Part shown: one piece after another, positions 37,329-44,818 of the stretch | Layout of the letters: each line of letters begins with the position of its first letter | Numbering within the stretch: position 1 is the stretch's first letter | NCBI GenBank assembly: GCA_015063485.1 | Contig: SVUA01000013.1 | Location: forward strand, 1 to 45,384 | Direction of reading: 5' to 3' | DNA: 45,384 bases | From: Oscillospiraceae bacterium | GTDB lineage: Bacteria; Bacillota; Clostridia; Oscillospirales; CAG-272 | Notes under the pieces: model-generated | Seen by the model: the letters and a program-made list of their open reading frames with translations, nothing else | Database searches by the model: none | Told to the model about the DNA's origin: nothing | Made by a program: the position numbers and the translations under genes

Positions 37329-38555
37329 ATGAAAAAAATCGAAAAAATCCAAATGAAAACGCCGCTCGTTGAAATGGACGGCGACGAAATGACCAGAATT
37401 CTCTGGAAAATGATCAAAGACGAACTTATTCTTCCTTTTGTTGACCTCAAGTCCGAGTATTATGACCTCGGTCTTGTTGAGCGCGAAAAGACGAAGGACA
37501 AGGTCACATTTGACAGCGCTTACGCTACGCAGAAGTACGGCGTTGCTGTAAAGTGCGCTACCATCACGCCCAACAAGCAAAGAGTTGAGGAGTACAACCT
37601 CACTGAAATGTGGAAGAGCCCCAACGGAACTATCCGCGCTATCCTTGACGGTACTGTTTTCCGCGCTCCTATCCTCATTGACTCGATAAAGCCCGTTGTA
37701 CGCAACTGGACAAAGCCGATAACCATCGCGCGTCACGCATACGGTGATGTTTACAAGGCAACCGAGCACCGCGTTACAGAGCAAGGCAAGGCTGAACTTG
37801 TTTTCACAAACGAAAAGGGCGAGGAGACCTTCCGCGAGACTATCTATGACTTCGAGTGCGGCGGTGTTCTTCAGGGTCAGTACAACAAGGATTCCTCTAT
37901 CGAGTCCTTTGCTCACTCTTGCTTCAAATACGCAATAGACACAAAGCAGGATCTCTGGTTTGCTACAAAGGATACCATCTCCAAGAAGTACGACCAGACC
38001 TTTAAGCTTACCTTCCAAGAGATATTCGACAGAGATTACAAGGCTAAATTTGACGAGCTTGGAATCGAGTATTTCTATACCCTTATCGACGACGCAGTCG
38101 CTCGCGTTATCCGCAGCGAAGGCGGTTACATCTGGGCGTGCAAGAACTATGACGGAGACGTTATGTCCGACATGGTATCTACCGCGTTCGGCTCGCTCGC
38201 TATGATGACCTCAGTTCTCGTTTCTCCCGACGGAAAGTACGAGTACGAGGCGGCTCACGGCACTGTTACCCGTCACTACTACCGCTACTTAAAGGGCGAG
38301 GACACCTCGACGAACCCCATGGCGACTATCTACGCTTGGTCGGGCGCGTTCCGCAAGAGAGGTGAGCTTGATGATCTTCCCGAGCTTGTCGACTACGCAA
38401 ATAAGCTTGAAGAGGCTTGCATCGATACCCTTAACGACGGTATTATGACTAAAGACCTCGTTGGTCTTGTAAGCGAAGGCTATAAGGCTACCGCTGTCAA
38501 CTCCGCCGACTTCATTAAGGCTATCCGCGAAAGACTTGAAAAGAAGTTAGCTTAA
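37329..38555 (+). CDS. icd: NADP-dependent isocitrate dehydrogenase
   Basis: It oxidises isocitrate to 2-oxoglutarate and CO2, giving NADPH. The 408 residues are of the eukaryotic-like homodimeric type (subfamily II), with [20 protein letters not shown] at the start, [13 protein letters not shown] and [19 protein letters not shown] for substrate binding, and [13 protein letters not shown] with [14 protein letters not shown] for NADP. GGAGG is nine bases upstream of the ATG. It is the last gene of the operon headed by the hydratase. Its stop codon is joined to a stop-fused repeat module, and a terminator follows. Citrate synthase is not in the window. Confidence 0.97.
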   Translation: MKKIEKIQMKTPLVEMDGDEMTRILWKMIKDELILPFVDLKSEYYDLGLVEREKTKDKVTFDSAYATQKYGVAVKCATITPNKQRVEEYNLTEMWKSPNGTIRAILDGTVFRAPILIDSIKPVVRNWTKPITIARHAYGDVYKATEHRVTEQGKAELVFTNEKGEETFRETIYDFECGGVLQGQYNKDSSIESFAHSCFKYAIDTKQDLWFATKDTISKKYDQTFKLTFQEIFDRDYKAKFDELGIEYFYTLIDDAVARVIRSEGGYIWACKNYDGDVMSDMVSTAFGSLAMMTSVLVSPDGKYEYEAAHGTVTRHYYRYLKGEDTSTNPMATIYAWSGAFRKRGELDDLPELVDYANKLEEACIDTLNDGIMTKDLVGLVSEGYKATAVNSADFIKAIRERLEKKLA

Positions 38556-38640
38556 GGAAACGCGGGGACGCGAGGGACGCGTGTTACTTTTCTTCTTTTA
38601 AAAAAGAAGAAAAGTAACCAAAAGAAGAAAACGAAATAGT
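38556..38640 (+). repeat. Stop-fused 3' module after icd
   Basis: From the stop codon the sequence reads TAAGGAAACGCGGGGACGCG and then another GGGACGCG. A hairpin with perfect 17-base arms (38583-38599 and 38602-38618, GTTACTTTTCTTCTTTT type) and CCAAAAGAAGAAAA follow, the same order as after typA. Confidence 0.75.
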
Positions 38641-38661
38641 TAAAGGTTTTCCACAAAAATG

Positions 38662-38699
38662 GGGACAGTTCAAAAATGTGAACTGTCCCTTGTTTTTTA
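38662..38699 (+). terminator. Intrinsic terminator of the hydratase-icd operon
   Basis: GGGACAGTTCA and TGAACTGTCCC pair perfectly around a six-base loop and are followed by TTGTTTTTT. Confidence 0.92.
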
Positions 38700-39449
38700 G
38701 AAATTTATATAAACTATCTCAGGTTCGTTAAAGATTCTCGGAATACGCCCGCTTTTTTTCAGTCCCGTGCTTACGACAAGGCGTTTATCATAAACGCCCT
38801 TTGTGTATTTCGGAAATATTCCCTGCCCCGGAGCAAAGGCGGCAAGCCTGCCAAGTCTCCATTGACCTCCGTGTGCGTGTCCCGCTACGATGAGGTCGAT
38901 TTTTTTATCCTTAAGATATGTCTTATAATATTCGGGGTGGTGGCAAAGAAGTATCTTTGTGCCGTCGACCGAGCAAAAATCGTCAAGCCAATCTAAATTC
39001 GGAATATGCTCATCACTGCTAAGCCCAGAGGTAAGACCGCCAAAGGCTATACCGTCACGCAGAACAAAACTATCGTCAAGAAAAATTGCTCCGATTTCTT
39101 TTATTCGCGCGACATCTTCATTCAAAAGCTCTCTCTTTTTTCCTCGCTTTTTATCCCACCCGGGCTTCCACGATCCCACACCGCCGTTCTCGTGATTGCC
39201 TATCGAATAAAACGTGGGCGCAATTTTTACCGCTTCATTTAAAAGGCGAAAGCCGTTTTCGTTTCTCCCGTCGGTTATTCTGTCGCTAAATTCAAAAATA
39301 TCACCCGGCATAAGAATGTAGTCGGGGCTTTTCTTTTTTAGCGATGCTATAACCTCGTCAGGCTCTTGCGCGTGAAGGTCGGAAACGACCGCTATACAAA
39401 GGCTCTTACCAATACGCGCTATATTAAAATTATAATTAGTTTCTTTCAT
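38697..39449 (-). CDS. Metallophosphoesterase
   Basis: A calcineurin-like phosphoesterase of 250 residues with the dinuclear metal motifs in order: VVSDLHA, MPGDIFEF, GNHENGG, LCHHPEYY and GHAHGGQW. It lacks the membrane anchor seen in many YkuE/YaeI relatives, so it is probably cytoplasmic. Targets may be phospholipid head groups or nucleotides (inference from family). The ATG at 39449 is used because GAGAGG is five bases upstream; the longer form has no site. It is convergent with the icd operon across a terminator. Confidence 0.9.
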   Translation of the reverse strand: MKETNYNFNIARIGKSLCIAVVSDLHAQEPDEVIASLKKKSPDYILMPGDIFEFSDRITDGRNENGFRLLNEAVKIAPTFYSIGNHENGGVGSWKPGWDKKRGKKRELLNEDVARIKEIGAIFLDDSFVLRDGIAFGGLTSGLSSDEHIPNLDWLDDFCSVDGTKILLCHHPEYYKTYLKDKKIDLIVAGHAHGGQWRLGRLAAFAPGQGIFPKYTKGVYDKRLVVSTGLKKSGRIPRIFNEPEIVYINF

Positions 39450-39503
39450 GTATACCTCTCGGTAGATTATTTTAATTGTGTTATAAAAGTCTTTGGATTT
39501 AAA

Positions 39504-39651
39504 CAAATTGCGGTTTGTCGGTGGCGAGTTAAAAACTCGCCACCTCCGTCAACAAAGTGATTCGCGGTTGCGTCCCGCGAATTTGCTACGCAAAACACAC
39601 TTTGTTGCATCTTCTATTCATTACTTCATCTCACCGATAAATCAAAATTTG
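39504..39651. repeat. Foldback repeat element C
   Basis: Ends CAAATTGCGGTTTGTCGGTG and CACCGATAAATCAAAATTTG form a 20-base inverted repeat with four mismatches, the same type as elements A and B. Inside are a hairpin GGTGGCGAGTT / AACTCGCCACC (39520-39544), CAACAAAGTG / CACTTTGTTG (39550-39559, 39598-39607) nearly on the element centre, and ATTCGCGG / CCGCGAAT around TTGCGTC. The element contains no gene. Confidence 0.7.
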
Positions 39652-39688
39652 AAATTCTCAATCATATGATACGATATAATAATTATTC

Positions 39689-40666
39689 TTATTGAAATAT
39701 CTCCGCAAGTCTTCCGTCGCTGAAAAGCTCTTTTGCGCACTCGACGAATCTATCGATAATACGGCGCGATGCCGAATCTGACGACACATTATGTATTATC
39801 GAAAATTCCTGCTTCGCTTCGGGACTGTCTATCGCAAAATAAAGACAATCCTCGCTTGGAGGCGTAATCGCAAGTGCGCTGTCGGTCGTAAAAAGCGCGC
39901 CGAATCCCGCGAGCATCAAATTATAATTAAGACGGTAGCTACCCGTATTTGAAGTAATATGCTTTGACAAACTCGATTCACCGAAAAACAGCTTTCGCTT
40001 CTTATAAAGATTACTGTTCGGCGGAGCGTATACAAATTCTATTCCCGAAAAAAGCATCATATCCGATATCGCTTTCCCTTTTGAATAGCTTTTGTTTATC
40101 ATTTCTTCATAGCTTATGGCATACGGCAAAAGATGCTCTATTCCCTCGTGATCCCTTTTTATTACTATTATACATCTTTCTTCAAATAACGGCTCAACAA
40201 CAAAATTATTTTCTTTCATATCACTTGAGGTGAAGATCAGATCAACATTTTTTTCCTCAAGAAGATTCGGAAGCTCTTTAGTCGTGCTCCAGATAATATT
40301 TATATCTATTTTCGGATATTTTTCTTGGAATCGCTCGCATATCTTCGGGATAGCATATGACGACAGATGTGTTGCCGTACCAACGGTTATCTTTCCGCTG
40401 TTCATAGTGCTTATTCCCATAATATTTTCATGCATCTCTTCTTCGATAACGAGTATTCTTTCTATTGCTTCTATGTAAACCTTTCCCTCAGGCGTAAGCG
40501 TGAATGGCAAAGTCTCTCGGTTGAAGATAGGTGCGCCAAGCTCCTCCTCTGCTTTTTTTATAGACGATGACAGCGCGGGCTGTGAAATATAAAGCTTTTT
40601 TGCAGCCGCAGAAACGCTTTTGCATCTATATACCTCATAAACATATTTTGAAACGTTATCGAGCAT
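39689..40666 (-). CDS. LysR family transcriptional regulator
   Basis: A 325-residue LysR-type regulator. The winged helix at about 1-60 contains SVSAAAKKLYISQPALSSSI followed by KKAEEELGAPIFNR. The periplasmic-binding-protein-like effector domain spans about 90-310 (GKITVGTATHLSSYAIPKIC). It is divergent from an M20 peptidase and a YitT gene with overlapping promoters, the typical LysR arrangement, so these are the expected targets and the effector may be a peptide or amino acid derivative (inference). Confidence 0.93.
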   Translation of the reverse strand: MLDNVSKYVYEVYRCKSVSAAAKKLYISQPALSSSIKKAEEELGAPIFNRETLPFTLTPEGKVYIEAIERILVIEEEMHENIMGISTMNSGKITVGTATHLSSYAIPKICERFQEKYPKIDINIIWSTTKELPNLLEEKNVDLIFTSSDMKENNFVVEPLFEERCIIVIKRDHEGIEHLLPYAISYEEMINKSYSKGKAISDMMLFSGIEFVYAPPNSNLYKKRKLFFGESSLSKHITSNTGSYRLNYNLMLAGFGALFTTDSALAITPPSEDCLYFAIDSPEAKQEFSIIHNVSSDSASRRIIDRFVECAKELFSDGRLAEIFQ

Positions 40667-40715
40667 ATCTGCCCCCTATAATTTAAATTTATATATCTCA
40701 TAAAGTTATTTGTAT

Positions 40716-40747
40716 TTGATTATACCATATTTTTATGATATAATCAA
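40716..40747. promoter_or_regulatory. Palindromic overlapping divergent promoters of lysR and the M20 gene
   Basis: TTGATTATA at 40716-40724 and TATAATCAA at 40739-40747 form a perfect inverted repeat, with further pairing CATA / TATG inside. Each strand reads TTGATT-17-TATAAT, so the -35 of one promoter overlaps the -10 of the other. The same dyad is a suitable LysR binding site. Confidence 0.75.
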
Positions 40748-40774
40748 GATGGAAATCAAAAAAGAGGTGTTTTT

Positions 40775-41923
40775 ATGATCATAAACAAGCTTTTTGAAGA
40801 AATAGACCGCCTTTATCCCGAATATCTCGATTTTTTAGAGGACGTAGCAAAGATAGAGAGTCCGTCGAGACACAAGGAAGGCGTTGACGCGGTAGGTAAA
40901 TATTTTATAGACAAGGCGCAAAAACACGGCTGGAAAATAGAGACCTTGCATGAGGAGGTTGCGGGAGACGTTGTTTGCATTACGATGAATCCTGACGCAA
41001 AAGCCGCTCCGATAGCACTGTCGGGGCATATTGATACCGTTCACCCCTTGGGACTTTTCAAAGCTCCCATAGTAAGACGTGACGAAGAAAAAATGTATGG
41101 TCCCGGAGTGCTTGATTGCAAGGGCGGAGTCGTTGCCGCGTTTTTAGCTATGGACGCGCTTGAGCGTTGCGGATTTAAGGAGCGCCCCATTATGCTCCTT
41201 CTCCAGACCGATGAAGAGGTATCAAGTGCTATCAGTTCTCAAAGAACCATAAATTACATATGCGACAAAGCGAAGAACGCCGTAGCATTTCTCAACCTTG
41301 AAGGAGCGGACGGCGATACTCTGGTCCTTTGGCGAAAAGGTATCTTGAGATATGAATTTACAGTTCACGGAATCGCGAGACATTCATCAAAGTGCTTCGA
41401 AGCGGCAAACGCCGTGACCGAGGCGGCGCATAAGATAATCGAGCTTGAGAAAATGAAGGATGAGGACGGGCTTACCTGCAACTGCGGTGTTGTCCACGGC
41501 GGAACTGTCGCAAATTCGGTTGCCGACACATGCGTATTCACCGCTGACATAAGATTTACCACTCAAGATGAGCTTGAAGAGGTCAAAAAGAAGCTTCAAG
41601 AGGTCGCTGAGCACACTTATGTTTCGGGTTGTTCTTGCGATATTAAAGAAGTCAGCTTACGTCCCGCAATGGAAAAATGCGACAGAAATTTTGTTCTGCT
41701 TGACAAAATAAACGAAATAAACAAAAAAGCGGGACTTCCTACACTCACCGCCCGTATGGCTCTCGGAGGCTCGGATGCGGCTTACACGACCCTTGCGGGT
41801 ATCCCTTGTGTTGACAGTATCGGTGTATCGGGAAAATTTCATCATTCCGTCAACGAATATATTGTAATGAAGTCTCTCGCTCATTCCGCAAAGCAGCAAG
41901 CGGTGATAGCATTAATGATATAA
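40775..41923 (+). CDS. M20 family metallopeptidase (ArgE/DapE/CPG2-like)
   Basis: A cytoplasmic dizinc hydrolase of 382 residues that removes acyl or amino acid groups from small peptides or amino acid derivatives. Metal and catalytic residues fit H85 and D87 (SGHIDTVH), D114 (GVLDCKGG), E147 and E148 (QTDEEVS), and the C-terminal H in SGKFHHSVNEY. The dimerisation domain occupies about 185-300. It could be deacetylase, desuccinylase or aminoacylase; the sequence alone does not tell. AGAGG precedes the ATG. YitT follows after 16 bases, and LysR is divergent. Confidence 0.92.
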   Translation: MIINKLFEEIDRLYPEYLDFLEDVAKIESPSRHKEGVDAVGKYFIDKAQKHGWKIETLHEEVAGDVVCITMNPDAKAAPIALSGHIDTVHPLGLFKAPIVRRDEEKMYGPGVLDCKGGVVAAFLAMDALERCGFKERPIMLLLQTDEEVSSAISSQRTINYICDKAKNAVAFLNLEGADGDTLVLWRKGILRYEFTVHGIARHSSKCFEAANAVTEAAHKIIELEKMKDEDGLTCNCGVVHGGTVANSVADTCVFTADIRFTTQDELEEVKKKLQEVAEHTYVSGCSCDIKEVSLRPAMEKCDRNFVLLDKINEINKKAGLPTLTARMALGGSDAAYTTLAGIPCVDSIGVSGKFHHSVNEYIVMKSLAHSAKQQAVIALMI

Positions 41924-41939
41924 AAGCAGGTAATGTAAA

Positions 41940-42836
41940 ATGAAAAACGTAAAATTCAAATTTATTTTTGACTATATTGTGATCTTTTTCATAGCCGTTC
42001 TTCTCGCGTTTAACTATCAGCTTTTCATTGTAAAGAACGATTTCGCGCCCGCGGGACTTAACGGTATCGCTACAATGATACAGTATAAAACGGGGTTCAG
42101 TATAGGTTATATGTCTCTTATTATCAATATACCCTTGTGTATCCTCGCTTATTTTCTCGTTGATAAGCGTTTCGCAAAGCGTTCGCTTTTCTTCTGCCTT
42201 ACGTATTCATTTGTCTATCTGCTTTTGCAAAAGCTCGGACTCGAAGCTTTTCAGTATGATGCGCAAGGACACGATACTATCTTCCCCGTTATTTTGAGCG
42301 GAGTGCTCAGCGGTGTCGTTTACGGTATCTGCTTTAAGAATAGCGCGTCTACGGGCGGTACGGATATCGTATCAAAATACATAAGCAAAAAAAAGCCCGA
42401 ATTGAACTTCTTTTACGTTACCTTTACGCTGAACGCAATTGTCGCTATAACGTCATTTTTCGTTTACGCAAAGCCCGATATCGAAGGCTCGCTCTCTTAC
42501 GACTATAAGCCCGTCTGCCTGTGTATTATGTACTGCTTTATCTCTACTTACATAGGAAATTATATAATTTCGGGAACGAAAAAGGCGTGTCAATTCACGG
42601 TCATAACGACGCACCCCGACGAGATAACAAAGGATATCTTTACTATTTTAAAGCACGGAACTACAAAAATAAAGGTAATAGGCTCGTATAACAACGAAGA
42701 AAAGACGCTCCTTATATGTGTCGTAAATCGTCATCAGATAGTTGATTTCAAAAATATTCTTCAAAAATACGACAACACGTTTTCCTATTGCGAAACAATA
42801 AACGAAACGTACGGTAATTTCAAGAAGATAAAATAA
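41940..42836 (+). CDS. YitT family membrane protein (DUF161/DUF2179)
   Basis: A 298-residue protein with five or six membrane segments in the DUF161 region (FIAVLLAFNYQLFIVKNDFA, PAGLNGIATMIQYKTGFSIG, SASTGGTDIVSKYISKK) and a cytoplasmic DUF2179 domain (about 220-295) containing FTVITTHPDEITKDI and VVNRHQIVDFKNIL. Function in the family is not firmly established; transport has been suggested. It is cotranscribed with the M20 peptidase gene, which could mean import or export of its substrate or product. A hairpin terminator follows. Confidence 0.93.
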   Translation: MKNVKFKFIFDYIVIFFIAVLLAFNYQLFIVKNDFAPAGLNGIATMIQYKTGFSIGYMSLIINIPLCILAYFLVDKRFAKRSLFFCLTYSFVYLLLQKLGLEAFQYDAQGHDTIFPVILSGVLSGVVYGICFKNSASTGGTDIVSKYISKKKPELNFFYVTFTLNAIVAITSFFVYAKPDIEGSLSYDYKPVCLCIMYCFISTYIGNYIISGTKKACQFTVITTHPDEITKDIFTILKHGTTKIKVIGSYNNEEKTLLICVVNRHQIVDFKNILQKYDNTFSYCETINETYGNFKKIK

Positions 42837-42844
42837 GCAATAAC

Positions 42845-42885
42845 ACACACAGAGGATGGTTCAAAAATGACCGTCCTCTGTGTGT
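42845..42885. terminator. Terminator between yitT and the convergent small gene
   Basis: ACACACAGAGGA and TCCTCTGTGTGT pair perfectly around a 17-base loop. The right arm reaches the stop codon of the minus-strand gene ending at 42885. T-runs are short on both sides. Confidence 0.6.
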
Positions 42886-43268
42886 TAATACGCCATTGTA
42901 TATGTTTCATCCTCTTGCTCACAGCCGTGCAAAGTTATATCCACTTCTCTATCTTTCCATATCACAGTCGCATTTTCTCTGTAAAGTCTTGAGCCGTCAT
43001 TAGATATCGAAGTTTGAATCTCATCTATTTTCTTTCCGTTTTCATTCGTTAAAGTCAGCTTTACACTTGAAGGTCCAAAGAAAAAAGGCACTCCCATCTC
43101 TTCAAAGGTCACACTATATCCCGTATCCTCATTTCCATAAACCCCAATAGTCCTGTCTATGTCTATGTCTATATTTCTTATAGCATTATCTAATCCGGAT
43201 AAAAAGAATCCGAATACAATAACCATGACAAAAACTACCAAGAGAAATTCTTTTATCATTTCTTTCAT
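42885..43268 (-). CDS. Hypothetical membrane-anchored protein
   Basis: Not recognised. The 127 residues have one N-terminal membrane segment (about 8-26) and an extracytoplasmic beta-rich part with VTFEEMGVPFFFGPSSVKLT. Its ATG overlaps the stop codon of the preceding gene in an ATGA junction, which implies translational coupling, and it closes the DUF2975-XRE run. It may be part of the same regulated unit. No lipobox and no catalytic motif are visible. Confidence 0.75.
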   Translation of the reverse strand: MKEMIKEFLLVVFVMVIVFGFFLSGLDNAIRNIDIDIDRTIGVYGNEDTGYSVTFEEMGVPFFFGPSSVKLTLTNENGKKIDEIQTSISNDGSRLYRENATVIWKDREVDITLHGCEQEDETYTMAY

Positions 43269-43864
43269 TTTATTATCTCCGTCGAACTGCTATCCGAATT
43301 GCAAAAATGCCCCTCTCTGTATTCAAGATATATGTCATCTTCGAATCCGTCGTGTTCTATCAAAATTCCGTTTTCAACGACGGTTAATTCACGCCACGGA
43401 GGTATTCCGTCATCTCCGCTGAAGCTTGCCACCTTTTTTATCAATATTCCATTTTCGGTCTCGTAAACAATGGTATTTCCAGCAAGCAGAAACCTGTAAT
43501 CGATGATTAGTATATCTTGATCAAACTCATCGTAGCTATATACCTCGGGATTTGATTGCACCATTACAAAAGAAATCGAAAAAAGATAAAGCAATATAAC
43601 AGGTAAAGCAAGCAACACGGGCAAGGAAAGCAATAATTTGCGGCGTACGACAGCCAATATAACAAACATAACTATCTCCGTCATTACGGCTAAAAAAAGC
43701 ATCGTGGTGTGTATCGTATCCAAACTTGCTTTACCAAAAAGAAAAATATCATAACCGTTATTTGCCAAAAGAGCGCAACAAAATCTTAGCACCAAAAACA
43801 CAAGTGCTATCGCTTGGCAAATAAATATTATCTTTCTTGCTTTCTTTTTTATTACTCTATCCAT
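43265..43864 (-). CDS. Hypothetical polytopic membrane protein
   Basis: Not recognised. A 199-residue protein with a short basic N-terminus, four probable membrane segments within the first 125 residues, then a soluble beta-rich tail containing VYSYDEFDQDILIIDYRFLL and TVVENGILIEHDG. The ATG at 43864 is used because AGGAAG of the upstream gene's end is ten bases before it; the reading frame also has an ATG at 43873 too close to that site. It starts one base after the XRE stop and overlaps the next gene by four bases, so the three are coupled. Confidence 0.75.
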   Translation of the reverse strand: MDRVIKKKARKIIFICQAIALVFLVLRFCCALLANNGYDIFLFGKASLDTIHTTMLFLAVMTEIVMFVILAVVRRKLLLSLPVLLALPVILLYLFSISFVMVQSNPEVYSYDEFDQDILIIDYRFLLAGNTIVYETENGILIKKVASFSGDDGIPPWRELTVVENGILIEHDGFEDDIYLEYREGHFCNSDSSSTEIIK

Positions 43865-43865
43865 A

Positions 43866-44168
43866 TCAGTCATTCTTCCTGAATTCAAGAACGTCTCCGG
43901 GCTGGCAATCAAGAGCCGCGCAGATAGCCGCAAGAGTGGTCACTCTTATCGCTCTTGCTTTTCCGTTCTTTAAGATAGAAATATTCGCCATGGTTATACC
44001 CACGCGCTCGGAGAGCTCGGTAACGCTCATTTTTCTCTTTGCGAGCATTACGTCTATGTTGAATATGATCTCTCCCACAGAAGAAGACGTCTCCGCGATC
44101 TCGATGATATCGCTGTTACCGACAGCACTTTGTGTAAGATTTGAACCGATCTTTTTTACGTTTTCCAT
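43866..44168 (-). CDS. XRE family transcriptional regulator
   Basis: A 100-residue helix-turn-helix regulator. The domain at about 35-98 contains IIFNIDVMLAKRKMSVTELS, ERVGITMANISILKNGKARA and LAAICAALDCQPGDVLEF. This matches the small YozG-like XRE proteins encoded with DUF2975 membrane proteins. The first 33 residues are an extra, low-complexity extension not usual in the family, but GGAGG eight bases upstream of ATG 44168 supports this start. It follows DUF2975 after 18 bases. It probably regulates this operon. Confidence 0.92.
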   Translation of the reverse strand: MENVKKIGSNLTQSAVGNSDIIEIAETSSSVGEIIFNIDVMLAKRKMSVTELSERVGITMANISILKNGKARAIRVTTLAAICAALDCQPGDVLEFRKND

Positions 44169-44186
44169 AATATACCTCCAAAAAAT

Positions 44187-44657
44187 TTAAATCGTAAGAT
44201 CATTCTGGCTTTGAAGCAAAGCCGCTTTTGCTACAAGGTGTGAAAGTGCCGCCGCAACAATAGAAATTGCGACGCCTAAAAATACAAACATAAAAAGTAT
44301 TATAAACGACATAACGTTCATTGCATCTATAATGATCAATACAATATTTCCTATAAGCAGATAGGTCGAATCGATCATAGCAAGAGTAGATATCCATTTG
44401 AGAAGTTTTGCGTTTTCGTTCGTAAATGAAAGATCCTTACCGATATTGTCGGCTATGCGGTAGGCAATGAACAGAACCACATAACACGGTATTCCCGAGC
44501 TACACAAAAACAAAATAGATAATAGCAGCTTGTCGAATGTATTTTCAAACAGCTCAATACATAAATACGGAATTACGACCTGATAAAATATAAGACCGAA
44601 AATTCCTACGCCGAAAATGATACTTTTTAACCGTTTTGCGAGTGCCGCTTGTGTCAT
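44187..44657 (-). CDS. DUF2975 domain membrane protein
   Basis: A 156-residue protein with four membrane segments and the FIAYRIADNIGKDLSFTNEN stretch followed by AKLLKWIS, typical of DUF2975. Function is unknown; genes of this family are usually paired with a small XRE regulator, as here, and the membrane protein may sense a signal and control that regulator (inference). GAGGGAAG lies just before the ATG. It heads the four-gene run reaching 42885. Confidence 0.9.
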   Translation of the reverse strand: MTQAALAKRLKSIIFGVGIFGLIFYQVVIPYLCIELFENTFDKLLLSILFLCSSGIPCYVVLFIAYRIADNIGKDLSFTNENAKLLKWISTLAMIDSTYLLIGNIVLIIIDAMNVMSFIILFMFVFLGVAISIVAAALSHLVAKAALLQSQNDLTI

Positions 44658-44754
44658 ACTTCCCTCTCGTTCGTTATTTTTATACTTTATTATAGCACGA
44701 AAATGTCATTATGTCAATATATTTTTCTCGAGTTGCAATAATTTTTGAATCAAA

Positions 44755-44798
44755 CAATAAAAAAAGAGGACAGTTCCGCATACTTGGAGCTGTCCTCT
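44755..44798 (-). terminator. Intrinsic terminator of the SpoVT-like gene
   Basis: On the minus strand AGAGGACAGCTCC and GGAACTGTCCTCT pair with one G-U around eight bases and are followed by TTTTTTTATTG. Confidence 0.88.
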
Positions 44799-44818
44799 GT
44801 ATTTTTGGGGTAAAGATT

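Noticed and set aside
37233-38018. Open frame opposite icd
   Set aside because: It is an antisense shadow with no family resemblance and no promoter or ribosome site.
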